From contig JADNRX010000371.1 in NCBI GenBank assembly GCA_015501595.1, forward strand, positions 1-52,710: a stretch of DNA of 52,710 nt, given 5' to 3'. Below, piece after piece: positions 45,217 to 52,710 of this stretch. The position numbers and the translations under genes were made by a program. The stretch's first letter is position 1. The number at the start of each line of letters is the position of its first letter. This DNA is from Hymenopellis radicata (lineage: Eukaryota > Basidiomycota > Agaricomycetes > Agaricales > Physalacriaceae). Below the pieces are notes generated by a model. It worked only from the letters and a program-made list of their open reading frames with translations. It searched no databases and was not told where the DNA came from.

Positions 45217-45760
45217 ATCAAAGCAGTGAAAGAACGATAGATATGGACTCGGATCATACTGTGTATTACGTGCCCTGTGTAATCATTGCTTTTTTGAACG
45301 CTGTCCAGTGAGTGTTTGTTATGAATTCATGCGTCATCCAAAGCCTGCTTCGGAATCTTCCGGCCTTTGATCAAAACCAACGACTTGCGACTTCAAGTGC
45401 GACTTCTTATCTTCCAATTTTCCGGACGACTTCATCGAGAATGGTCTTGAGAGCACGCATCCCGAACGTGATGATGCTCCGCCTTTTGACAGCGAAAATT
45501 GACATCGAAGACTTATTCTGTCTCAATATGATTCTTCTCATCACAATGCGGTAGCTGTGCTATAGGAAAGTCCCCTCGACTGATGATCTTTCACGGTGAC
45601 TCGCGTTCTTGTTGTTGTCTCCGGAATACCGACTCTCCGAGTTCCTGGATTGAATTCGCTGTAAGAAGTATATTTACTGACGCCTGGTACGCTTCGCTTT
45701 CCCAAAGCTCTTCCTCTCATGTCCGCCAACGCTACTATACGAGGTTGGTCCCGCCCACCC
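45217..45760. other. Downstream of anoctamin, no supported gene
   Basis: Short frames on both strands (for example 45312-45554 plus) without family match. The region ends at the left arm of the 143-bp inverted repeat. Confidence 0.4.
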
Positions 45761-45903
45761 TCGCAGCTGACCGCGTCTACCTGGCAGGAAGTCGTTGGGG
45801 CCCGAAGGCTTCACCAGCCTTTACCCACACACTCACAACCCTTGGCTTCTCATAGTTACCTCCCTTGCATACTCTATATAGCATCTATTGGACAGTGCGA
45901 AGA
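45761..45903 (+). repeat. 143-bp perfect inverted repeat, left arm
   Basis: Begins TCGCAGCTGACCGCGTCTAC and ends TTGGACAGTGCGAAGA. By base-by-base reading it is identical to the reverse complement of 47051-47193. It contains TATATAG near its end. It joins abruptly to the truncated 7TM gene on its right. Confidence 0.9.
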
Positions 45904-46735
45904 CTGGCGCCACCCGATGAGAAAGAGGATACGCCCGAGAATTAAGAGGGTGCAGAGCGTGTTCGTGGAGACGATCATGGCGAAGTAGATGGTGTTCCAG
46001 TTGATCTTGAAGAGCGCTGGAACTCTGTTGGTAGCGATTTGCTCGTCGCTGGGCGGAGGTAGATAATCGAGGGTGAGTTGGATACTGACGGCAACTACAA
46101 TGAGGTTGAAGGTTCAGAAAGGTATTTAAATAGTGTATTGAAGAAGCTTACTCAGGCCTGTGATCACGGTGAGCACCGGGAGCACGATTGCTATCCATCT
46201 ACGTGCGTACATCGCCCAAGATCGCCAAATCTATGAATGCCGATAAGTATTCCACAGTCAAGTGAAAGATCGGGAAAGCATCACCATAATCAAATCCGCG
46301 ACGAGTATCATTACAAACAAAGTAACTGACGCGAACGTCTCGACAGGTTCGGGTCCGCGCGGTCCAAACATCCAGATGAACTCGTCTTCGCGCGTCGCAC
46401 CGTGTACGAGATACAGGGCATTGATGAAATGCCACACGCAGCCCACGCGCATGGTCAAAACTGCCCAAAGGATAGTGATCGTGCCAGCAAGCACTTTCCG
46501 TCGATTATTCATCGCCTGGGTTTTTGAGCTGCCGGAAAACACTAAGTAAAAGCCACGTCAGCGATAAGAAACGCCCCATGCAGTCTCAGACACGTACAAA
46601 TTTGATAAATCGCAAGGAAGTAGACAACGGTGTACCCCGCATACAAGAGGATCTCCAGAACGTATGCATTCAGGACTGTAGAGAGGAGGTACTTGACCTC
46701 GTCCGGAGGTGGAAGAAGTTGGTCAGGGATTGATT
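45904..46735 (-). pseudogene. Seven-helix membrane protein gene, C-terminus cut by the repeat
   Basis: Exons on minus read PDQLLPPPDEVKYLLSTVL, NAYVLEILLYAGYTVVYFLA IYQIC / VFSGSSKTQAMNNRRKVLAG, TITILWAVLTMRVGCVWHFI, ... DEFIWMFGPRGPEPVETFAS VTLFVMILVADLIM / IWRSWAMYARRWIAIVLPVL TVITGL / ... LPPPSDEQIATNRVPALFK, INWNTIYFAMIVSTNTLCTL LILGRILFLIGWRQ. These are helices 1 to about 6 of a 7TM-topology family common in Agaricomycetes. At 45903 the gene runs straight into the inverted repeat, giving SSHCPIDAI and a stop, so the last helices are missing. No start codon was found with confidence; the first coding exon may lie near 46760-46830. Function unknown; probably no longer works normally. Confidence 0.7.
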
Positions 46736-46908
46736 GTATATCGCGTCAACTGAGGGATAGACGTTAGAGCCATGGGTGGAGAACGATGGCCTCATAGAAC
46801 CTGCATGTCTGTTTTGAGCATGTTAACACAATCCGTTGTGTCCCAAAGACATGAAGGTCTATAATAAAAGGGAGGGAAGGGTGGGGAAAAGAGCGAAAGC
46901 CGGAGCCA

Positions 46909-46945
46909 GTCGACGGTGTGCTGTTCGAGCGCGCACCGTCGACGT
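46909..46945. repeat. Short GC-rich hairpin
   Basis: GTCGACGGTG and CACCGTCGAC form a perfect 10-bp stem around a 17-base loop, in the spacer between the 7TM gene fragment and the right repeat arm. Significance unknown. Confidence 0.6.
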
Positions 46946-47050
46946 CGAGGTGATGACGGTAACGAAAGAGGAAGGAGTTACCGCATCACGTGTCGGTGCG
47001 AAGACCTCAAGCTGCTTCATACTCGTGCCTCGTACATCACAGCTCAACAA

Positions 47051-47193
47051 TCTTCGCACTGTCCAATAGATGCTATATAGAGTATGCAAGGGAGGTAACT
47101 ATGAGAAGCCAAGGGTTGTGAGTGTGTGGGTAAAGGCTGGTGAAGCCTTCGGGCCCCAACGACTTCCTGCCAGGTAGACGCGGTCAGCTGCGA
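47051..47193 (-). repeat. 143-bp perfect inverted repeat, right arm
   Basis: Exact reverse complement of 45761-45903 (starts TCTTCGCACTGTCCAATAG, ends GCGGTCAGCTGCGA). On its right it abuts the recombinase fragment, whose reading frame runs on into it as AADRVYLAGSRWGPK and ends at 47099. Confidence 0.9.
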
Positions 47194-47545
47194 TTCCCAA
47201 AATGTAGGAGTACAGCGACGCATCCAGCGACCGCGGATACCCAAACCAGAAGGAGGTGTACTCACAACGAACAGGAGGCATTGTATAAGCGATGAACTCT
47301 TGATGAAGATCGGCTTGCATGTACGGCGCCATGATCTCTGCGTGTTTGCGAAGATACACCAAGAATGCATCACTCTTCCATCGTCCAAGTGTTTTCACCA
47401 CTTCGAAGGCAAGCCCTCTCAGTAAGTACTCCAATGTTGACCCAATGCGGATACCATGTCCCTGTAGCGGTTGAAGATCCGCTGCCTTAGCTGCAGCCGC
47501 GATTCGCGCCAGAAACGCTGGCTTGGTAAGTGGACGAGAAATCAC
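47099..47545 (-). pseudogene. Tyrosine recombinase gene fragment
   Basis: Reads KPAFLARIAAAAKAADLQPL, GHGIRIGSTLEYLLRGLAFE, VVKTLGRWKSDAFLVYLRKH, AEIMAPYMQADLHQEFIAYT MPPVR. GHGIRIG carries the H-x-x-R box, LGRW the third box and VYLRKH the tyrosine nucleophile of a DNA breaking-rejoining enzyme, a type scattered through Agaricomycete genomes as part of mobile elements. The N-terminal half with the first catalytic Arg is missing: the Ngaro-like element starts 34 bp upstream of the fragment's first codon. The C-terminus is fused to the 143-bp repeat. Hence broken at both ends. Confidence 0.75.
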
Positions 47546-47578
47546 CTTGGTTCCCCTCCTATGTTGGTACGCAAATAA

Positions 47579-47889
47579 TCGGGTTTAAACGTTCACGTTT
47601 ACACAAGGCTAATAATCTGAGTGAGCACAGTTTTCACACTGACTTCTCCTCTTCTTACCAGTACCTGCTCCAGGTCGTAACGGGTCCATCCCACCTGTCG
47701 ATCAAAGCAAGTACTCGGTGCGCCGATAATCCTGCTCCAGGTCGTAACGGGTCTGTCCCACCTGTTGATCACAGCAGGTTTATCTCGGTACGTGTTGTCT
47801 CGTGTCCGTACCGCGTCACTCACGCAGGGCACTCGCAGGTCGCAACGGGTATTCCCACCTGCCTGCTACGCCACATACTTTTCACTCCC
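47579..47889 (+). repeat. Terminal direct repeat, left copy (A1)
   Basis: Begins TCGGGTTTAAACGTTCACG and is matched base for base by 52401-52710 except for one T in a T-run (CAGTTTTCAC here, CAGTTTCAC on the right). The near identity indicates recent insertion or recent gene conversion. The true repeat may extend beyond 47889 because the right copy is cut by the window end. Confidence 0.9.
47671..47865 (+). repeat. Three tandem motifs within the terminal repeat
   Basis: CCTGCTCCAGGTCGTAACGG occurs at about 47667 and 47731, each followed by GTCxxTCCCACCTG and TGATCAxAGCA; a third diverged unit reads GCAGGTCGCAACGGGTATTC then CCACCTG near 47837. Each unit is self-complementary (CAGGT ... ACCTG), so it can fold into a small hairpin. 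The same set recurs in the right copy at about 52488-52685. Possibly recombination or transcription signals for the element. Confidence 0.7.
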
Positions 47890-48089
47890 GATCGTTTACA
47901 CTGCTTTTATTTTCTCACGCGTTACATACACGAAAGTCTCATAGTTTATTTTCTTACTCTCTACTTCCCCTCATTGTCGTGTTAGGTATGCATTACTTAC
48001 GTTACTCTCTTCTCTCCTCATTGTCGTGTTAGACCCACAAATATTCGGGCGAATACAGAAATACAACCATTTCCATCTTGCGCATCATT

Positions 48090-49277
48090 ATGTCCAATGT
48101 CCCCAACAACCAACTCAACTTCCCGCAACCACCTGTTGCCGGAACAGCCCATGCCGATGCCATCCCAAGGATTAACAACGACTTATCCTCCCTTCTGCAG
48201 TTCTTCTACGACGGCAGACTCGACAGAGACTGGGCCATCTGGCACATGCAAGAATACTTTACCGCAGCAGTCCAGAACATCAACTGGATCGGGACAACGA
48301 AGCCATTCTTACTCCGTGGTACCAAGCCATCGATGACCATGAACGACAAACAGCTGACGCCGCCACTCGCGCCCGGGAAGCTGAAGAGGCACGTCGACAA
48401 GGACCTTCCCAGTACCAACTCCCAGACGACGTCCTCGATCTCCAGCAGGAGACGAATCTGACAATGAACGAGAGCAGCCCCAAAAGAAGAAGACTAAACC
48501 CGACACGGGAAAATATGCTGGACTGCCGAAGCATTCATTGCCCATTCGCTCATGTCCGACAAGCACCTCGACATCATCGCTGCTATCGAGAATTACGCCC
48601 TCGACCACAGCGGGGCCCTCGCGAGTCTCCTCAACAGCGGAGTCAACCCTACGTTCCCCAAACACTTGTGGAGTGCCGTCCTCCGCGATGAAGCTGTCGA
48701 ATTCAATGACATTCACGCCCACACTTACAGCGGACACATTGACTCATCCACCACGTACCCTAGTAACACCACTGCCGCCGCTATCCTCACCTCATTCGGC
48801 ACGAAACCCGCTTCCAAGAAAGTCACTGATAAATCGACTTGGATTGACTGCTGGGGAGTCTATTCAAAAGCGGTCTGTACCGTATTCGAGGGACGCGAGA
48901 AGGAACTCCAGAAATATGAAACGTTCGTCCGCGGCCTCTTCCAATGTCGAGTCCCAACCGAACATCACAACGTTATCAACTTCGACCGCGCCGCTCGAAA
49001 ATCATCGGAGAGCGACGCGACATCCTCTTTAGCGACATCGCGCACGATAGCATCAGCGAGTGCCGCGAAGCCCATCTTAACCCAGGTGGTGTTCGATATG
49101 TCATCGCGGAGGAGAAACTAAAGGAAAAGCTGCGAAACGCGAAAACAGTCTGTCGAAGTCTGTAACAACTGGAATCGACGCACCTGCAACAATACTCCTT
49201 GCAGAAGGCAGCACATCTGCTCCAAGTGCGGCGGTCCCCACACACTCGTCTCCAACCAGTGCAGCACCAGTCGTTGA
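48090..49277 (+). CDS. Gag-like protein of the retrotransposon, frame broken
   Basis: Starts MSNVPNNQLNFPQPPVAGTA, continues in a second frame DNEAILTPWYQAIDDHERQ ... RAREAEEARRQGPSQYQLP, and in a third WTAEAFIAHSLMSDKHLDII AAIENYALDHSG ... FPKHLWSAVLRDEAVEFNDI HAHTYSGHIDSS. The end carries a cysteine/histidine cluster VCNNWNRRTCNNTPCRRQHI CSKCGGPH, a nucleic-acid binding knuckle of the type seen in fungal tyrosine-recombinase retroelements. Frame changes around 48290, 48430-48540, 49000 and 49150 are again isolated. It would package element RNA. Boundaries of the intact protein are uncertain. Confidence 0.6.
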
Positions 49278-49369
49278 GCCATCGGCTAGCGGCTCGTACC
49301 TGTCACGTTTTTGGAGGTCGGCGAGTAACGCGAGGAGTGAGGAGGAAGTAGAAGATGTAGCGCCGGGTT

Positions 49370-51311
49370 CGTGGCTACCGCGCTATTTGAGAGGTTTCGG
49401 TTGGCGGGACGGCTCCAAACCTCTTTTCAGTCGTACCGCCTGGTACACAGAGGTCGACGATGCGTTGCCTCGGCCTCCTGCTGAAGAACAGTTCGGTGAG
49501 GCAGCGGACACCGTAAAAAACAATGCCCACCTATTTCACGTCGAAACCCCAATCAACGTTGACCGTCTTGAATCTCTCTTGACGCTCATCCGAACCAGCC
49601 CTTCTGCGCGTCTGTTATGACGGCTCTCCGCGAGGGCTTCTGGCCTTGGGCGGATACGAGACCGACAGACGAGTATCCTATCACCTGGGACAACGCTTGG
49701 GCTACGTTCCCTTCCACAGCCGAGCGAGACTTCGTGAACAATCAGTGCGAGGAGGAAGTCGAACTCAAGCGACACTCACCCGCTTTTGGTCCCGACTTGC
49801 TTCCTGGCATGTATTCCACACCCAATATTGCCGTCCCAAAACCTCATTCTGAGGATCTTCGCATGGTCGCCAATCAATCGGCAGGCGACTTCTCTCAAAA
49901 TACAATGATTGACAAAACAAAGACGAGAGGCGCGAGAATGGACTCACTCCTCGTCTTCATCCCCATTCTACTAGCGTTTGTACGCGCGCATCCCGGTAAC
50001 GAGTTCGTCCTCTGGAAGTCCGACGTCAAGGCCGCGTTCCGTCTTATTCCCATGCATCCCTTGTGGCAAATCAAGCAGGTCGTTACTGCGTACATGCCAA
50101 CGAGGAGCGAGGCTCATGGTGGTATAACGAACAAGACATTATGGAAGCGTTACGTTGATTGGATGGCTTGTTTCGGCAGCAGTGGTTCTCCTCGTGCCTG
50201 GGCTTCTGTGATGGGTTTAGTCATCTGGATCGCCATTTTCGTTGCCCACATCATTAATCTATGCTGCTACGTTGACGACTGTTATAGTATAGCTCTCGTG
50301 GGTGACACACAGTGGTATGAGCCGTACGGATGCTCATACCCGTCTGATCAAGTCAAACTACTCAAGCTATGGGACCATCTCGGCGTCCCGCACAAGCGCC
50401 TCAAACAGGAATGGGGCCGCACGTTGACTGTCATTGGGTTCTTCATTGATCCGAACAAGCTCACAGCCACCCTTCCAGAAGATTCAAAGTTGGACCTTCT
50501 TAACTCCGTCCGTGACTTCGCCACCTCCCGCAGGCGCACATTGGCAGAGTTTCAAAAACTCACCGGATGGATAAACTGGTCCCTTAACGTCTTCCCCTTA
50601 TACAAACCGGCACTCTGCAACGTGTACGACAAGATGGCGGGCAAATCATGGTCGCACGCGCAGATCTATCTGAACAAGGCAATCACCGAGGACCTTACGT
50701 GGTTTGCGGCACATGTTGAGAAATCTTCTGGCATGCTGTTCTTCGCAAACCTCGATTGGAACCCCAACGTTGACTACAATCTCTGTATTTTCTGCGACGC
50801 TTGCCTTGACGGAATGGGTTTTTGGATGCCTACCCTCAACATAGGTTTCTTTGCGCCGGTGGGAGGTGACAACGTGCGCGACGACATCTCTTTTTGGGAG
50901 GCGCTTTGCGTCGCAGCGGCTGAACGCGATGACATGCGCGACAGGATCTTCTTTTGGGAAGCACTTTGCGTGTTGAGTGCTCTTCATTGGTTCTCCCTCT
51001 CACCGCTGTCACAGCATGGTACACTCGAGTCACCGAGTCGCCTAACGATCCTGACGGACAATACCAACACCGTCGACATATTCTCCTCACTCCGCGCTCT
51101 ACCAGCGTACAACCGTATTCTGCAGGTCTCCGTGGACATACGCGTCCGGTGCAACATCGATCTTCGCGTACTTCATGTCCCTGGAGACGACAACACCGTC
51201 GCAGATGCAATTTCACGGTCACACATTGCGACTGTGTTCGAGCACGCCCCGGACATCGTCCTCGACACATTTCAACCCCCTCGATTGACGCTGGGGGCAG
51301 CGAAAAAATGA
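49370..51311 (+). CDS. Reverse transcriptase / RNase H of the retrotransposon
   Basis: The uninterrupted part begins at ATG 49617 (MTALREGFWPWADTRPTDEY) and ends LTLGAAKK at 51311, 564 codons. Upstream in-frame-like sequence (RGFGWRDGSKPLF ... HVETPINVDRLESLL) joins to AHPNQPFCASVMTALREGF after a one-base shift near 49590, so the protein likely starts earlier. RT motifs: WKSDVKAAFRLIPMHP, SSGSPRAWASVMG and the catalytic NLCCYVDDCYSIAL. RNase H motifs: LCIFCDACLDGMGFW, FFWEALCVLSALHWF, RLTILTDNTNTVDIFSSL and LHVPGDDNTVADAISRSH. There is no protease or DDE integrase. Product copies element RNA to DNA, probably to a circular intermediate used by the recombinase. Confidence 0.9.
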
Positions 51312-51315
51312 TCCG

Positions 51316-52296
51316 ATGTCCGCCACGGCTAGGCAGCCTCAGCGGCAGCCTCGCCCTATATCAGAGCTTGTTCATTTGCGCAATATTGCGCTTGGACTGG
51401 CTCTTGATGCCTCTTCTCACATCACTTACACATCCCACCTGAACTCCTACATCGCTTTCTGCTCAATGCATAAACTAGCTCTCACACCCACGCCGACACG
51501 CTCTCGCTTTATATCGTTACATGTCGTTCGAGATCGACCCCAAGTCAGTCGGCACATACCTCTCCGGCATATGCAACAAACTCGAGGACTTCTTCCCTGA
51601 CGTTCGCGCAGCGCGTAAATCCCGTCTTGTCGCGCAAACCCTGGCTGGTTGCAAGCGCTGGCGCGGGAAGCCCGTTCAGCGGAAACAACCTCTCTCTCGC
51701 GCGCATCTCCAGCGCGCTAGCGTCCACCTCTCCGCGTCGTCCACGCATGACGATGTCCTCTTCGTGGCTATGCTCTACACTGGCTTTGGCGCTCTTCTGC
51801 GCCTAGGCGAGATCACCCAGCGGACAACGCTCGCCTGCGAAACCCGAGAAAACTGTCGAAACGCGGCACAGTGTTCCAAGTCCGAAACGGCTACGGCTTC
51901 ATCCTGCCGTATCACAAAGCTGACCGCCTCTTCGAAGGCAACAACATCATCGTGATGAAGCGCGGCCATTTTGATCCTCTTCCCATCTTCTACCGTTACC
52001 TCGCATCTCGCGACGCCGCTTTCCCTTTCAATCCTTGGCTTTGGGTGAGGTCCGACGGAACCGTCCCGAACCGACGTTGGTTCATCGCGCGACTGCGCAT
52101 CCTCGAACCGGACCCAACATTTGCCGGTCAGTCGTTACGGGCAGGCGGAGCTACAGCCCTCGCGGAAGACGGCGTCGCACCTCATCTCATCCAAGCCGCC
52201 GGTCGTTGGTCTTCGGAGACTTTCCAGATCTATATCAGGAAAAACCCCATGCTGCTCGAAGCCGCTATCTACGGCCATCGACACATCGCGAATTAA
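51316..52296 (+). CDS. Tyrosine recombinase of the retrotransposon
   Basis: Begins MSATARQPQRQPRPISELVH, with an N-terminal core-binding segment ALDASSHITYTSHLNSYIAF CSMHK, then MSFEIDPKSVGTYLSGICNK LEDFF, the catalytic domain FVAMLYTGFGALLRLGEI (first Arg), GTVFQVRNGYGFILPYHKAD, and FAGQSLRAGGATALAEDGVA, HLIQAAGRWSSETFQIYIRK, ending EAAIYGHRHIAN at 52296. R (RLGE), SLR, GRW and the tyrosine of QIYIR form the active site; the usual His of the HxxR box is Gln here (GQSLR). It would integrate a circular cDNA by site-specific recombination without target duplication. Frame changes near 51500 and 51825 interrupt the reading, with motifs intact on both sides. Confidence 0.88.
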
Positions 52297-52400
52297 GCAT
52301 CTTCCGAATCACACATCTTAGCCTCTTAGTCCTACTTCCCAATGCTACTTCGACGGCCTTCGGGTCGGTTATTGGCTACCTCGCGGGATTAGATGATTGG

Positions 52401-52710
52401 TCGGGTTTAAACGTTCACGTTTACACAAGGCTAATAATCTGAGTGAGCACAGTTTCACACTGACTTCTCCTCTTCTTACCAGTACCTGCTCCAGGTCGTA
52501 ACGGGTCCATCCCACCTGTCGATCAAAGCAAGTACTCGGTGCGCCGATAATCCTGCTCCAGGTCGTAACGGGTCTGTCCCACCTGTTGATCACAGCAGGT
52601 TTATCTCGGTACGTGTTGTCTCGTGTCCGTACCGCGTCACTCACGCAGGGCACTCGCAGGTCGCAACGGGTATTCCCACCTGCCTGCTACGCCACATACT
52701 TTTCACTCCC
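52401..52710 (+). repeat. Terminal direct repeat, right copy (A2), truncated by window end
   Basis: Matches 47579-47889 with a single one-base length difference in a T-run. It begins 104 bp after the recombinase stop; the sequence between (52297-52400) would be the B1 segment in a Ngaro-type layout, and a second copy of it is predicted just beyond the window. Confidence 0.9.

Larger units (their letters stand above)
47579..52710 (+). mobile_element. Ngaro-like tyrosine-recombinase retrotransposon, right end beyond window
   Basis: Order on plus: terminal repeat, gag-like region with a Cys/His knuckle, reverse transcriptase plus RNase H, tyrosine recombinase, then a second copy of the terminal repeat in direct orientation. 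This gene order with a recombinase in place of a DDE integrase, no protease, and direct rather than inverted repeats fits the Ngaro/PAT branch of the DIRS order. In such elements the 3' end has the form B1-A2-B2; here the second repeat begins at 52401 and runs to the window end, so the outer 3' boundary is not visible. Frame changes occur in gag, before RT and within the recombinase, so autonomy cannot be judged from this sequence. Confidence 0.85.

Noticed and set aside
47671..47865. CRISPR-like array from the repeated CAGGTCGTAACGG units
   Set aside because: Only three diverged units, irregular spacing, located in a eukaryotic retroelement terminal repeat.

Overview
The window looks like nuclear DNA of a mushroom-forming basidiomycete (Agaricomycetes). 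Genes carry many short (about 45-70 bp) GT-AG introns, and several encode families that are abundant in this class: DUF6534 and DUF6535 membrane proteins, F-box-like proteins, fungal MLKL-type four-helix proteins and a Ngaro-type tyrosine-recombinase retrotransposon. I cannot name the genus from sequence alone. There is no operon structure, CRISPR array, rRNA or confident tRNA.

Layout. 0.2-1.9 kb: DUF6534 membrane protein (-). 2.0-2.3 kb: an imperfect tandem duplication. 2.9-4.7 kb: CoA-dependent acyltransferase of the condensation/chloramphenicol-acetyltransferase fold (+). 5.1-5.9 kb: proline-rich disordered protein in broken frames (+). 6.4-7.25 kb: unrecognised exons (+). 7.5-8.4 kb: MLKL-like helical bundle protein (+). 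9.7-10.9 kb: F-box protein (-). 14.4-17.2 kb: DUF6535 protein (+). 18.1-19.7 kb: second F-box protein (+). 20.0-21.4 kb: GH6 cellobiohydrolase (-). 21.8-22.9 kb: two unrecognised proteins (-). 24.7-25.95 kb: UBC6-type E2 ubiquitin-conjugating enzyme (-). 28.2-29.2 kb: coiled-coil protein (+). 30.6-33.0 kb: BAG-domain protein (-). 37.5-38.5 kb: uncharacterised fungal family (-). 40.4-42.3 kb: GH76 enzyme (-). 43.1-45.2 kb: anoctamin/TMEM16 (+). 45.8-47.2 kb: a perfect 143-bp inverted repeat around a truncated 7TM gene. 47.1-47.5 kb: truncated tyrosine recombinase (-). 47.6 kb to the window end: the Ngaro-like element.

The 29-40 kb interval is a nest of mobile DNA: four copies of a SINE-like repeat with two tRNA D-arm-like motifs, a 1.65-kb inverted-repeat element inserted inside one copy, and a 694-bp hAT-type element with a perfect 8-bp target duplication that carries a coding exon. 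A fragment of the 28-kb coiled-coil gene reappears at 40.2 kb beside one of these repeats.

Quality caveat. At least five conserved genes (GH6, GH76, DUF6535, F-box 2, anoctamin) and the retroelement change frame at single points, mostly by loss of one base in a short homopolymer, while the protein homology continues in the new frame. The two copies of the retroelement terminal repeat differ by one T in a T-run. This looks more like uncorrected indel errors in the assembly than mass pseudogenisation, so the broken genes are described as genes and each break is noted. No pathway links the genes; GH6 and GH76 fit a plant or fungal wall degrading lifestyle, and UBC6, BAG and F-box proteins are housekeeping or proteostasis functions.
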